A DNA stretch of 64,000 nt from Microglena sp. YARC (GCA_022414725.1 CM039463.1:92186247-92250246); one strand, 5' to 3'. Positions 42,668 through 52,639 are shown, counted from the stretch's first letter. Notes: generated by a model not told the origin, from the letters alone. Numbers and translations: made by a program.

Positions 42668-43069
42668 CGTCGGTATTTAGGCAGACCTTTGAAATCGTTT
42701 GAATCAACTGGTTTGAATCAATGAACCCCTATCAAGCGGTTTTCCCCTTGAATCAGGGTACCTTGAAAACAGTTTGAATCAGTGATTCAATTCAAGCAGC
42801 TTATTCATTGAATCAGACGGAAGTCAATCAAGACAATATCAAACGGAATTCAAGGTGGTCGAGGATATCGCACTTCGAAATGTAGCTAAGCTCCCATATG
42901 TAGGCTGCCGAGAGGTAGGAAGCTTTGAATCCGAGGCGGGCGAGCGCCTAGCGATAACCGGCACAAATCCGTACCTTGTAGTACATTAGTTGTGCTTTCA
43001 TTGGCTAGACAAAAATCTAGGGTGGGGTGTAGGTGCTAGCAAGATGATGGCTGTAATCTCAAGTGTCAC

Positions 43070-43168
43070 AACTGGCTATGTAACCAAGTTGAAGTCTGGC
43101 TATGTAACCAAGTTGAAGTCTGGCTACGTAACCAAGTTGAAGTCTGGCTATGTAACCAAGTTGAAGTT
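43070..43168. repeat. 24-bp tandem repeat, 4 units
   Basis: Units of ctggctatgtaaccaagttgaagt, translatable as repeated SGYVTKLK. The other element copy has five units (57514-57636), so the array changed length after the copies separated. The 69-78-codon ORF across it is probably incidental. Confidence 0.75.
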
Positions 43169-43389
43169 GAATGTAGGAGTTTGGAAACAGCCCAAGTAGG
43201 GTGTGTGTGCGTGTTTAAGTACTCGCACTTTGGACAATGGTAGGAAAGAAACTTTTACAAGAAAGGAAACAAATATAATGCCAGAAAACAAATTGGTATC
43301 ATATATTTAATTTTCCTGCTGAGGACGGCTTAGCTGGCTCGAAGCTACACAACAACCTAATATACAGAGAGACAGCCTAATGGAGCCGG

Positions 43390-43745
43390 CTGGAAGCTAT
43401 ACAACCTGGCACACAAAGTGAAAGTCTTATGGAGCTGGCTGGAAGCTGTACAACCTAATGGAGCTGGGTGGAAGCTTTACAACCTGCCACACAAGTGAAA
43501 GTCTAATGGAGCTGGCTGGAAGCTCTACAACCTAATGGAGCTGGCTAGAAGCTGTACAACCTAATGCAGCTGGCTGGAAGCTGTACAACCTAATGGATCT
43601 GGCTAGAAGCTGTACAACCTGTCACACAAAGTAAAAGTCTATTGAAGCTGGCTGGAAGTTCTACAACCTAAGGAGCTAGCTGGAAGCTGTACAACCCATG
43701 GCTGGAAGCTGTACAACCTAATGGAGCTGGCTGGAAGTTAGGTCT
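43390..43745. repeat. ~30-bp degenerate array
   Basis: About ten imperfect units of acctaatggagctggctgga plus agctgtacaa, with longer spacers containing cacacaaagtgaaagtct. The same array is in the second element copy (57850-58205). Confidence 0.75.
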
Positions 43746-43945
43746 AATTCAGGAGTCGGGAAAGTATTCATCGTTGTGGGTATCGCACAATTGATGAATA
43801 CAATACAGTGCTCTCGTGGGTATCGCACAAGAAGGCTGTATATTGTCAACTACCAGGCCCGGCTATTGTCCAAGGTGGTGGAAGGGATAATAGGCCTATC
43901 TACTGCTGTGCTTGAAATTTCAAATTAAATTTTTGGGTTTTTTTG

Positions 43946-44011
43946 TATGAGGGTTTAAAGGTACTGCCTGTCCTGGTCAACAAGGACAGGCAGTACCTTT
44001 AAACCCTCATA
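43946..44011. repeat. Perfect 29-bp hairpin
   Basis: Stem arms 43946-43974 and 43983-44011 are perfectly complementary with an 8-nt loop (ggtcaaca). Flanking T-rich and A-rich runs extend the pairing imperfectly. The hairpin is intact in the second copy (58406-58471). Confidence 0.9.
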
Positions 44012-44419
44012 AACAAAACCCAAACTAAAGTCACCCTATGATTACTGCTCCATGCTACTATATATTCAGGGCACTAACATGCCTTAATATCCCATTGGCT
44101 AAGCTTGGCACCACATGATGGCAGCTTCCAGGCAGCTCCACTACTGCATATTCGTCCTTTACTTGCTCCCAACAGCCAGCATTCATGAATGACCTGCAAG
44201 GGAAAAACATTAGAATGAGTAAGATAATGCTGCTGCTTAGAATGTGCTGCACTTATCATGTTGGTGACTTAAGTGTGTGCAGAGGGTGGTGGATGCATAC
44301 ATGGCTAAACGCATTGACCACCCATTTTGTAGCAAGCAGCCTCAAGGGCGCTTATGCGGCTACAGAATGGGCAGGTGCAGCTAAGCCATATTTTTTATTA
44401 CTGACATGCATTAATTAAG

Positions 44420-44940
44420 TTGTTACATGAGGGTGGTTCAGGCATACCATACAAGGCAAATCGCATCTCCCGCCCATTCTGTAGCAAGCAGCCTCAAGGG
44501 CGCTTATCGGGCTACAGTATGGGTAGGTTCAGCTAAGCCATATTATGATATTATTGATAAGTAACATGCATTAATTAAGTTGTTACATGAGGGTGGTTAA
44601 GGCATACCATACAAGGCAAATCGCATCTCCCGCCCATTCTGTAGCAAGCAGCCTCAAGGGCGCTTATCGGGCTACAGTATGGGTAGGTTCAGCTAAGCCA
44701 TATTCTGATATTATTGATAAGTAACATGCATTAATTAAGTTGTTACATGAGGGTGGTTAAGGCATACCATACAAGGCAAATCGCATCTCCCGCCCATTCT
44801 GTAGCAAGCAGCCTCAAGGGCGCTTATCGGGCTACAGTATGGGTAGGTTCAGCTAAAGCCATATTATGATATTATTGATAAGTAACATGCATTCATTAAG
44901 TTGTTACATGAGGGTGGTTCAGGCATGAAAACATAACTCA
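44420..44940. repeat. ~155-bp tandem array, four units
   Basis: Units run from ttacatgagggtggttaagg through gcatctcccgcccattctgt to the cattaattaag words. The first and last units are diverged. The array abuts the 3' end of the H3-like gene and is conserved in the second copy (58880-59395). Confidence 0.85.
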
Positions 44941-44960
44941 CCACAACTTCTTGCCAAGTC

Positions 44961-45328
44961 CTAGTTTCGCTCCCCTCGAATCCTCCGAGCGAGCTGCAAG
45001 TGGAAACAGACATCAAAGTTAGTGAATGAGTGAGTGTTTCAAGTAGCTCAGTTAGATAGCGCACCTGCATATCCTTGGGCATAATGGTTACCCGCTTGGC
45101 ATGTATAGCCGCCAGATTAGTGTTCTCGAAGAGGCCCACCAAGTAGGCCTCTGTCGCTTCCTGAAGGGCCAAATTTGCCCCTGCTTGGATTCTGTAATTT
45201 CCGAAATCTTGTACAATTTGTCGAACTAGCCTCGTGTAACTACGAGGAGCAGCTTGCACTAACGAGGCAACGATCACAAGGCTCTGTTGTTTGTTTTCCA
45301 GAATCGGAATAATCATGTTTGGGTACAT
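44961..45328 (-). CDS. Histone H3-like protein, element copy 1
   Basis: Two exons, 45328-45065 and 44993-44961, joined across a 71-nt intron (GTGCGC...TTGCAG), give 98 residues. The histone fold is clear: [10 protein letters not shown] (alpha 1), [19 protein letters not shown] (alpha 2), [15 protein letters not shown], then [10 protein letters not shown] and stop from exon 2. All line up with the canonical H3 C-terminus. Differences: no Lys/Arg-rich N-terminal tail, and the alpha-N region ([11 protein letters not shown] before RLVR) is strongly changed. The frame stays open 20 codons further up to a Met at 45388, but a 1-bp indel breaks that extension in copy 2, so MYPNM (45328) is the likelier start. 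Canonical H3 binds DNA in nucleosomes; a tail-less variant might replace H3 locally or be a captured fragment. I infer capture by the TIR element because the gene lies inside both copies. Confidence 0.8.
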
Positions 45329-45419
45329 GAGAAGTTTCGGGATCATTATCCCCCATTGTTCATCAGGTTTGATTAGCATGACCCCCATCAGGGTTGTCTA
45401 GGTCCTGCGACGCAGATCC

Positions 45420-46240
45420 CGCATGCACCGCAGGCGCAGGCCCCGAGAATCCGATTCAAATATGGCGACCTGCTTCTCCGCCCATGCGCGTGCGGTTACG
45501 GCGGTACTGCATGCTGTACAGTTCAAACTGGTCAGCGCAATGGGTTAGCGCTTCAACTTAGCGGCTGTGCAAGCTTTCACTGTTCACTGCGCGTCAATTG
45601 GTTCTCGACTCAGCGATATTCCTGCAGAATAGCGCACCATGCTGCCTGCTTTCCTTGAATTAACTTGGACTGATCTATTCATAGCTTCAGCCATTCCCGA
45701 ATTGCTTCCTAGATCCGTCAATACCTACATGCGCGAGCACTTTGCTTCCGCGGCACTTTGCTTTGGGAATGGTTGTGCTTCAACTCAAGACTGTAGCGAC
45801 CTTCTTCTCCGCCCACGCCGGCGCGTGCGGTTAAGGTACTGCATTTTTCGTTTCGTCAAGTGGTGCCTTACTTGACCAGAGTTGTGTCGCAGGCATTAAG
45901 GCAGCTGCAGCAAAATGACCTATCATGGAGCCGCAAGAGTTCCAATGCTCGAGGTGTGAAACAGGTGCGCAGTCAGATAGCGACATGCTGCCTGCTTTCC
46001 TTGAATTAACTTGGACTGAGCTTGCTTTTCATAGCTTCAGCCATTCCCGAATTACTTCTGAGATCCGTCAATACCTACACGCGCGCGAGCACTTTGCTTC
46101 AGCGGTACTTTGCTTTGGGAATTGTTGTGCTTCAACCCAAGACTGTAGCGACCTGCTTCTCCGCCCCGCGCGTGCGGTTAAGGTACTGCGTTTTGCGTCT
46201 CGTCAAGTGGTGCCTTACTTGACCAGAATTTGTCTCGACT
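45420..46240 (+). repeat. Duplicated segments with short plus-strand ORFs
   Basis: Two to three imperfect direct copies of a ~350-bp block (catgctgcctgctttccttg, agcttcagccattcccgaat, cgacctgcttctccgcccac). It lies head-to-head with the H3-like gene. The first ORF (45639-45875, 78 codons) is conserved in the second element at 60402-60638 with one amino-acid change seen; later ones differ by frameshifts. No domain was recognised. Confidence 0.5.
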
Positions 46241-46597
46241 TTGACTGACTTGCTTTTTCGAGTTGTTCCGCAGGCATTAAGGCAGCTGCAGCAAGTCGAC
46301 CTATCGTCCAGCTCATCATGGAGCCCGCAAGAGTTCCAATGCTCGAGGTGCAAAACAGGTGCGCATTCAGATAGCGAATTTGGTTTGTACCATGGCTGCT
46401 ATTTGAAAGTCGGAAGAATGCGCATTGCTGCCAATGTATCTCAACTAACGCTCACCAACGAACATTTGTCTGCAGGTCTCACTCTTGCGACTGGTCTCGC
46501 GTCAGAACGCCTGGATGCTGATGACCTTGAGGCTGAAGACGATGTCGTTGATGAACAAGAAGCACAGCATGCTGGAGTTTCGTCAATTCGTACCTGA
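46241..46597 (+). CDS. Unidentified acidic ORF in the TIR element, copy 1
   Basis: An open frame with PQEFQCSRCKTG near the start (a CxxC pair) and an acidic C-terminus (DADDLEAEDDVVDEQE). The ATG that opens it in copy 2 (MEPQEF, 61080) is put out of frame here by one extra C. Possible 3' splice sites (ttccgcag, tctgcag) lie in and before it, so the true gene may be spliced. Function unknown. Confidence 0.35.
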   Translation: MTDLLFRVVPQALRQLQQVDLSSSSSWSPQEFQCSRCKTGAHSDSEFGLYHGCYLKVGRMRIAANVSQLTLTNEHLSAGLTLATGLASERLDADDLEAEDDVVDEQEAQHAGVSSIRT

Positions 46598-46799
46598 GGA
46601 ACTACTTCGTGGCCAACTGCACTTCCTTAGTAGCATATATATCTAGCTCTTCAATCACTAATTACTATCATGTTTAACTATCTAAGGATTCATTCATTAT
46701 GGTGCTTTCAATTTCTGTAACAAAGATCGAAGAGTCCTGCTGTCCAAATATGCGCCCTCAGTCTTCAGTGCTTGCATTGCTTTACGAAAAAACAGATAT

Positions 46800-47030
46800 A
46801 TTTGAACATCATTTGAGTCATGTTTGAAACAACCAACCTTGTTTCAAACCTTTTTCAAGGGGCACGTTGATGACGGCTTGATTAAGATCTATTTGAACAT
46901 CATTTGAGTCATGTTTGAAACAACCAACCTTGTTTCAAACCTTTTTCAAGGGGCACGTTGATGACGGCTTGATTAAGATCTATTTGAACATGGTTTGAGT
47001 CATGTTTGAAACAACCAACCTTGTTTCAAA
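46800..47030. repeat. ~107-bp subterminal tandem repeat
   Basis: Three units of tttgaacatcatttgagtca through aggggcacgttgatgacggc; the last is partial. The second element copy has one fewer. Rich in TTTGAAAC words that mirror those of the opposite end. Confidence 0.8.
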
Positions 47031-47288
47031 ACGGATCTCAATCGGTAGGTTTGATGGCCGACTGATTCAAAAAGGAAACAAAGATCGATTGAATCAAGGT
47101 TATCTCCGATTGAATCTAAGAATGAATCAAACGAACAATTCAAACAGGATTTTCTTTGTTTCAAACGACCCTCAAAGAAGTACTAAATACCGACGGTGTT
47201 GGTTAGGGCGTTGTGTATGTGTGGAGAGAGAGAGAGAGAGAGAGAGAGACCCTGGACCCCCCCCCCCCCCCTGCCCTGGGCTTAATAT

Positions 47289-47963
47289 GTGGTGGATATC
47301 TACCTCAATGGCATAAATGGACTGGTATTTAGTAGAGTAAAACCGGATTCTTCATCCTTTCTCTGGTATCTACACAGTTGGATGATGGTGTCATTTGGGT
47401 TAGAAGTTGTCCTCCCCTTGTTTATTTGTTATCATTTTGTTTTGCTCTACATGCCACTTCTGCCCAGTTTTCCCCGGCCACAAGATGGTGTAACCCGGAA
47501 GAGAAGCGCATCCGTGGACTCAGCAACCAACGCTGATGGAGAAGGTCGCTGTCTGCACGATGAGGATGAGGACGGCAAGAAGTGTCCCACTGAAAGGCAC
47601 TCCAAAGTTGGAGTATCCCGGAAGAGAAGCGCATATGTGGACTCAGCAACTAGCGCTGACGGAGAAGGTCATGGTCAGCACGATGTGGACGGGGAGGGCA
47701 AGAAGTGGCCCACTAGTAGACACTTCAGAGTTGGGTCACGGAAATCGGACACAGCCTTTGTCCATGTGGGAGCACAGTGGTGGTATATGCCATTCTCCTG
47801 CGTGTTGTACAAACAGGGATGTCCTGCTAAGGGTATTCTCATGCTTCCGGATGATGGTGACAAGCTTGTAGTGCAGTTCACAAGTGCATGCATTCATGAC
47901 ACAGATGGAACAAAAGAGGGGCACGTAAGAGGGCTACGGAGGGTTGCTATGCATCAGCTTTAG
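47289..47963 (+). CDS. FLYWCH-like zinc-finger ORF, probably transposon-derived
   Basis: An open frame of 224 codons. The middle has a 41-residue tandem repeat (RKRSASVDSATNADGEG and RKRSAYVDSATSADGEG, 123 bp apart). The C-terminal part reads QWWYMPFSCVLYKQGCPAKG and then an FTSACIHD turn, resembling FLYWCH fingers (W...C...C.AK...H). The second His is replaced, so metal binding is uncertain. FLYWCH domains occur in host proteins and at the N-terminus of Mutator-like transposases. The frame continues in decayed form to about 48420 (IPKAYRKYRICFGTTPLIFD, with a stop at 48136-48138), which suggests a dead transposase-type gene. The true start is unclear. Confidence 0.42.
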   Translation: MVDIYLNGINGLVFSRVKPDSSSFLWYLHSWMMVSFGLEVVLPLFICYHFVLLYMPLLPSFPRPQDGVTRKRSASVDSATNADGEGRCLHDEDEDGKKCPTERHSKVGVSRKRSAYVDSATSADGEGHGQHDVDGEGKKWPTSRHFRVGSRKSDTAFVHVGAQWWYMPFSCVLYKQGCPAKGILMLPDDGDKLVVQFTSACIHDTDGTKEGHVRGLRRVAMHQL

Positions 47964-48420
47964 AGGGGCAGATCACCTGCTCTAGTGCATGCTGTGGCTA
48001 CGGAGGCATGTGGCACAACGGAGCACTAGGACAATGTTGTGTCCATATGTGGTGCTAACCCACATGTCATTGCTCAGATTCGCTTTGAGGAGAAAAAGAA
48101 GGACCGCTACCACGCTGATGAATCGCACTCCGCATAGATCAGGAAAACTGAACTAGATGCCCTCGATAGGAAGAACATACCAAAGGCTTACAGGAAGTAC
48201 CGAATCTGTTTCGGTACCACGCCGCTGATATTCGATTATGGAGAAGATGGATTTGGCATCTTGAGAATGACTGACCATGCCCTGCGCCTAATCCACCGGA
48301 GCTTAGTGCTTGGCCATCAGGGACTTCACATTGACACTCGTTCTGGTGGAATTTGCAGGTGCTGTAATATGATGGTTGACGGTAGAAGAGTAATCAAAGA
48401 CGAAATGCATTTCATATAAT

Positions 48421-48913
48421 CATATTAGAATGTCCGTTATACGCTGAGGATAGAAAAAATAGTTCTGAGAAAATGAACATTGAACCTGAATTGGTGGATA
48501 AAAACTCCTGTATGAAGCTGTTCATGAATCCTGATTCCTTTGAAGGATGGAAAGTTGGAAATACTTACTTCAATTTATTTAAAAATGCGATAATAATCTC
48601 ACAATTAAATTATCTTCCCAGTTGAGATGATGATTTAATTATATTGTAGAATTAAATTATCACTGGAGCACGAACTCAGGGCCCCCGTTGGTTGTACGAT
48701 TGTTTGGGGTTCAGTTCATTGGTGCTTTTTCTTTTTAAGCTCTTCCTGACGGTTGGGCAAGTCCCTTCAGCCTATTTGGCCTACCCCTGTTAAACTAAGC
48801 AGTGTACCACTAAGCAGTGTACAACCTCTGGACTGTAACATACATACAATGACATGAGAGGTGGCCAAGTGCGTGACTTCAAATTATAAAATTAACACAA
48901 TATTCACTTGCAG
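48421..48913. other. No gene seen
   Basis: AT-rich sequence with a palindrome around ataatttaattatattgtagaattaaattat (48628-48660) and a duplicated taagcagtgtacaac word near 48797-48825. Confidence 0.5.
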
Positions 48914-49066
48914 ATTTTTGATACATTCAAAGTTGGGTCACGGAAATTGAACACAGCCTTTGAATATGCGAGAGCGCAGTGGTATATGCCTTTCTCCTGA
49001 GTGTTGTCCTTAAATGGTTGTCCCGCTAAGGGTATTCTCATGCTTCTAGACGATGATAACAAGTGA
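48914..49066 (+). pseudogene. Decayed second copy of the FLYWCH-like segment
   Basis: Matches 47715-47865 closely (aaagttgggtcacggaaatt, agcgcagtggtatatgcctt, gctaagggtattctcatgct) but has a TGA where the first Cys of the finger should be. Confidence 0.7.
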
Positions 49067-49341
49067 GTTGAGGAAGCCCGTGCAACTTTGCCTAAAATAA
49101 TCAGCCATCTGCCAGTCTACGTGTATCTTCTTTCTTTCTTGCATGCCACAACCCGTGCCACAACATCCTTTATTGTTTCCTCTTTAGCGTCTTTCTTTCT
49201 TTCTTTCCTAACGATTCGCGTCAACGTGAATGAATTCCGGGGGAAATTATGTTTTTTAGATCTACAATTCCGACCAGTCCTTGTATAATATACATGTTGC
49301 TAATGTGTTTCCTCGCTAGTGTGGTTCCTCGCGTAGAGATC

Positions 49342-49524
49342 AAGGTACTACAAAGCGCGCGGCGGCATTGCCATTTCGCGCATGCTTTTTTAGCCCCACT
49401 GCGTGTTTCGCGCAGTTTTTTCGACCCCCTGTGGGCGCAGCCCGCAGTTTTTGCGCTTTTCGCTGACCAATTTGACGTTTGTGCGCTTTAAGCGCTGGCC
49501 AATTTGACACAATGTAGTACCTAG
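49342..49524. mobile_element. Mutator-type MITE, family A, copy 4
   Basis: 183 bp with ends AAGGTACTAC / GTAGTACCT. The 9-bp duplication is GTAGAGATC (49333-49341) and GTAGAGATT (49525-49533), with one mismatch. Confidence 0.8.
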
Positions 49525-49584
49525 GTAGAGATTGCTTGGCTGTCGCTTTCCTTGCTTATATACGCCCCGTTGATTGGTAATGAA

Positions 49585-49806
49585 TAGGGCTGTCAATATC
49601 GTACGATATCGATATCGTACGATATTTTTAGACCCTTTTGGGGGGAAATCAGTATAAGACCAAGGGGATATAACAGGAAATACCGATTACACGTCCATAC
49701 ACTGAAAATCAAGTCAAATGAACCAATACTGTGGGAGATAGAAAACACAGTAATATCGTGGTCCATTGTCGTACGATACATCGTGATATATCGTACGATA
49801 CTGGAC
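49585..49806. repeat. Palindromic MITE-like element
   Basis: The left end is built of atatcgtacgatatcgatat palindromes and the right end of tcgtacgatacatcgtgata palindromes. The body is about 150 bp with no ORF of note. It opens with agggctgtcaatatcg, the sort of end seen in small DNA transposons. Target duplication not resolved. Confidence 0.5.
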
Positions 49807-50114
49807 ATTTTCCTGAATTTCCTGGCCCAGGCTCATGTGCTCTTGACTAGAACCGGACCGCCAACCTCCCAATTTAAATATATTTTCGTGGACCACATGA
49901 CCACACTTACAATGAGCGTGGAATTTCAGGGAATTGTTAGATACTCAGCGGAGCCCGAACATGTTTTTCAATTTCGCAGTTTAGTCTCCCTTTACTCCTT
50001 GGGGTGTCTTTGGATGTTCTCCTAGGCTCTCATGTCCTTATTTGCTAGAAGGCGGTGCTGGGTTGAATAGCGCTTTTTTCTATTAGGGGCAATATCGCTG
50101 CATATTAAGGTGCT
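49807..50114. other. No gene seen
   Basis: Flank of the LTR element. One short ORF of 80 codons shows no domain. Confidence 0.4.
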
Positions 50115-50119
50115 CATAG
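50115..50119. repeat. Target-site duplication CATAG, left
   Basis: CATAG directly precedes the 5' LTR and recurs at 54759-54763 directly after the 3' LTR. Confidence 0.9.
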
Positions 50120-50339
50120 TGTTATTGTCCATTGAGTCGGACACTGAGTTGGCATAGCACACGTGTGGTCCTGTGGCTCCAGGACCCGGGTTGCCTGCCG
50201 CCAGGCCATAGGCTAGCTATGGCCTACACGTGTCTTCGGAATCTTCCTGAAGACTTCCTTTTCTATATAGCCGCACGAGTTGCGATGATAAGCTATCTGC
50301 TCTTCAGTCTTCACTGTGTAACAACTCTATCGATTGAAA
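50120..50339 (+). repeat. 5' LTR of retroelement 1
   Basis: 220 bp, starts TGTTATTGTCC and ends GATTGAAA. It aligns without gaps to the 3' LTR with 10 differences by my count (about 95% identity), so the insertion is not recent. A TATATAG word lies near 50265. The next bases, GGTTATCGGCC (50340-50350), are shared with retroelement 2 just after its LTR and are the likely primer-binding site. Confidence 0.92.
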
Positions 50340-50947
50340 GGTTATCGGCCCGACCGCTACCCGCAGACAGCGCCCCTACGCCCGTGCCAAGTGGATCTTC
50401 AGCCCTGCACAAGGTGACAGTTTTCCCTCAGACTAGCTCGACGGCTTGAAAACTGCTTTTGGCCCTGGATTGTCTACGTATTCACGTGAGAAATCTAACC
50501 TGCGCTGCCTCGCCTGCTGCCCACACAACTCTCCCGTTGTCTCTACCATCCGCCACAGACGAAACGTAGACGCAGTCCAGGAGTCTGAGTAGATCTTTGA
50601 CGTGAGTTGAACACTCATCAGATCACACACAGCGTTGCGCAATCCCCTAAAGATTGCTTGTGCCACGGAGAATCAACCCTGCACACCCTCGAAGACCCCA
50701 CCCCCCCACCCCCCCCTCCCTCTAATTTCGTCACCCATTCCCTACCTCCTACTACTACCTCCACAATTACAGACCAACAGGACCCATTTGGTTCCCCCTT
50801 TGTTGTCAACACTCCTTCACCACTCCCTCCGAACCGCACACCCAAGACTGAAGCCCGACAAGCTTCACACCTGGATTACCCACAGGCCGGTTTATTAACC
50901 CGGTGTGAAGACCAAGACCCCAAGACCCCAGCGCCGCGACAGAAAAC

Positions 50948-52639
50948 ATGACGACTCCAGGAGCGAAGCCCCCTACACTCATCTTCGATGGCACGCCTGC
51001 TGTCCCATGGCACAAGTTTGGACCATTCCTCATCCGTCACCTCAGGTCCCACCCTGGGTGCATCTCCGTTGCCATTGAGGCAGCGAAGGACGTTGTCCCC
51101 GCAGATGAACCAGCAGATGCCGACGGATACCCGCTGGAAGAGTCTCATTATCCGAATGTGGACCATGCTAATGCAGCTATTGCGGCTCGTGCTGTTTCCT
51201 ACCCCATCAACATGGTAAAGAACGCTGTTGCCCTGAATGAGATCCTCAAGCACTGCTCTGAACCTATCCAACAGGCCGTCCTAGCTAACACTAACGTTGC
51301 TGCTAAAGCCTACAGGTTCCTCAAAAACTCATATGGAGAAAGGAACTCTGACCTCGAGACAGGGGCAGTGAGATCCATGTATAACCTCAGCATGCCAGCA
51401 ACTGAGCCACTACAAACGTACCTCTCTCGCAGTTATGAGCTCTATACCTTGCTTCCCCAAGTGAATGGGGTCAGCAACACTTCCATCCCTGCATTTCTCA
51501 GCATAATTGTCCAAGGACTTGCACCTCGTCCAGAATACAATGGATTCAGGTTCTCATTTCACAACTCTGTATGCCCTGATTTTGCCTCTTTCCAGACCCA
51601 AATCATCAGGTACCAAGTGTCAAACCAAATCTCTGACTCCAGTATCTCCCCAGAAGAAACTGAGCACATGGCAGCTGCTGCCTTCCAAGGCCGCCCAAGG
51701 AAGGACCGTCTCCCATCTACCCAAATGACATGCTGGAACTGCAATGGCTATGGGCACAACTCAATCACTTGCCCCAGTCCCACCACAGAGCTGAAGTACA
51801 GGCCCCCACCGTTCTCATCCACATCTGCACGTCGGGGATCCTCATCACCCCCCAAGGATGCAGCCAAGAGGTCCTCCAGCAATTCCAAGTCACCTAGGAG
51901 AGACAGCAGAGCATCTGCCAGAGACCCCAGAGGCCGCCGTGACAGACGTGGGCATGCCCATGTTGCAGATGATGACTGTTCCACCTCCCAGTCCAACACA
52001 GACAATGAGGATGAGCACAACTTCATGGCCCTGACTTCTGATGACCCACAGCCCCTCAAGTTTGCTAACTCAAGAGGCAAGTCCACACCCCTGTCTGACC
52101 CACATGCTCCCATGGATGACACTGCTTTCTCTGGACCCACACCCGATCCTGATGCTTGTCATATTAGGAGAGATGAGTCTATGCCAGACCTAGTTTCCAG
52201 TGATGGCACTTCTGATGATGATGATGATAAGGGTGCAAATAAGGATCAGTACAGTACATCTCATGCCCAGTTCCAGACAGCCCTCCTGACAGAGTGGATT
52301 TTAGACTGTGCAGCCCACTCCCACTGCACCAGTAACCCGTCCATCTTGCATGACATTCAGGATCTCCCCCAGCCTATTAGTCTCCACCTGGCTGACCTTG
52401 GAGCATCACCACTGCTCTGCCTCCAGATAGAAGGGAAAAGCCAACATCAGGGGTCACCTTGGATCTCTGATCACACTCCACGACGTGCTCATTGCTCCAC
52501 CCTTGACTGTGGTCAACATAATCAGTCTGCATGCAGCACACAAACTCTGTCCCAACCTCCAATCCCATGCATCCAGTGTTGCTGCTACCCTCTCTCTCCC
52601 CACAGCCAAGGGCCCCAAAACTCTTCTCTTATGCCCTAA
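50948..52639 (+). CDS. Retroelement 1 gag with zinc knuckle and protease-like end
   Basis: 563 codons. Residues about 10-230 have the composition of a Copia-type gag capsid region (PWHKFGPFLIRHL, then LKNSYGERNSDLE). A zinc knuckle CWNCNGYGHNSITC (CX2CX4HX4C) follows near residue 262. After a Ser/Arg/Asp-rich linker, TEWILDCAAHSHCTSN resembles the Copia aspartic protease entry (W-x-x-D-[ST]-[GA]-A) with Cys in place of Ser/Thr. From about 52430 the reading diverges from the family and the homologous sequence continues in the +1 frame of the next ORF. Confidence 0.8.
   Translation: MTTPGAKPPTLIFDGTPAVPWHKFGPFLIRHLRSHPGCISVAIEAAKDVVPADEPADADGYPLEESHYPNVDHANAAIAARAVSYPINMVKNAVALNEILKHCSEPIQQAVLANTNVAAKAYRFLKNSYGERNSDLETGAVRSMYNLSMPATEPLQTYLSRSYELYTLLPQVNGVSNTSIPAFLSIIVQGLAPRPEYNGFRFSFHNSVCPDFASFQTQIIRYQVSNQISDSSISPEETEHMAAAAFQGRPRKDRLPSTQMTCWNCNGYGHNSITCPSPTTELKYRPPPFSSTSARRGSSSPPKDAAKRSSSNSKSPRRDSRASARDPRGRRDRRGHAHVADDDCSTSQSNTDNEDEHNFMALTSDDPQPLKFANSRGKSTPLSDPHAPMDDTAFSGPTPDPDACHIRRDESMPDLVSSDGTSDDDDDKGANKDQYSTSHAQFQTALLTEWILDCAAHSHCTSNPSILHDIQDLPQPISLHLADLGASPLLCLQIEGKSQHQGSPWISDHTPRRAHCSTLDCGQHNQSACSTQTLSQPPIPCIQCCCYPLSPHSQGPQNSSLMP

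Larger units (their letters stand above)
42668..47195. mobile_element. TIR element carrying a histone H3-like gene, copy 1
   Basis: 4528 bp bounded by 13-bp perfect inverted repeats CGTCGGTATTTAG / CTAAATACCGACG. The inverted similarity continues imperfectly for about 25 bp (CTTTGA...CGTTTGAA). Both ends are crowded with TTGAATCA/TTTGAAAC words in opposite orientation, as in transposase-binding subterminal repeats. Inside, in order: an array of 24-bp units, a ~30-bp array, a strong hairpin, four copies of a ~155-bp unit, the H3-like gene (minus), and duplicated plus-strand segments. No transposase was recognised. No clear target-site duplication was found (GT on both sides of this copy only). 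A near-identical copy is at 57113-61825. Confidence 0.8.

Noticed and set aside
47196..47200. GT dinucleotide as target duplication of the H3 unit
   Set aside because: GT flanks both sides of copy 1, but copy 2 has GT on the left and CA on the right, so it is not a consistent duplication.
50132..50449. 105-codon ORF at the start of retroelement 1
   Set aside because: It lies mostly in the LTR; the partner ORF in the 3' LTR (54524-54763) is just the same LTR sequence.
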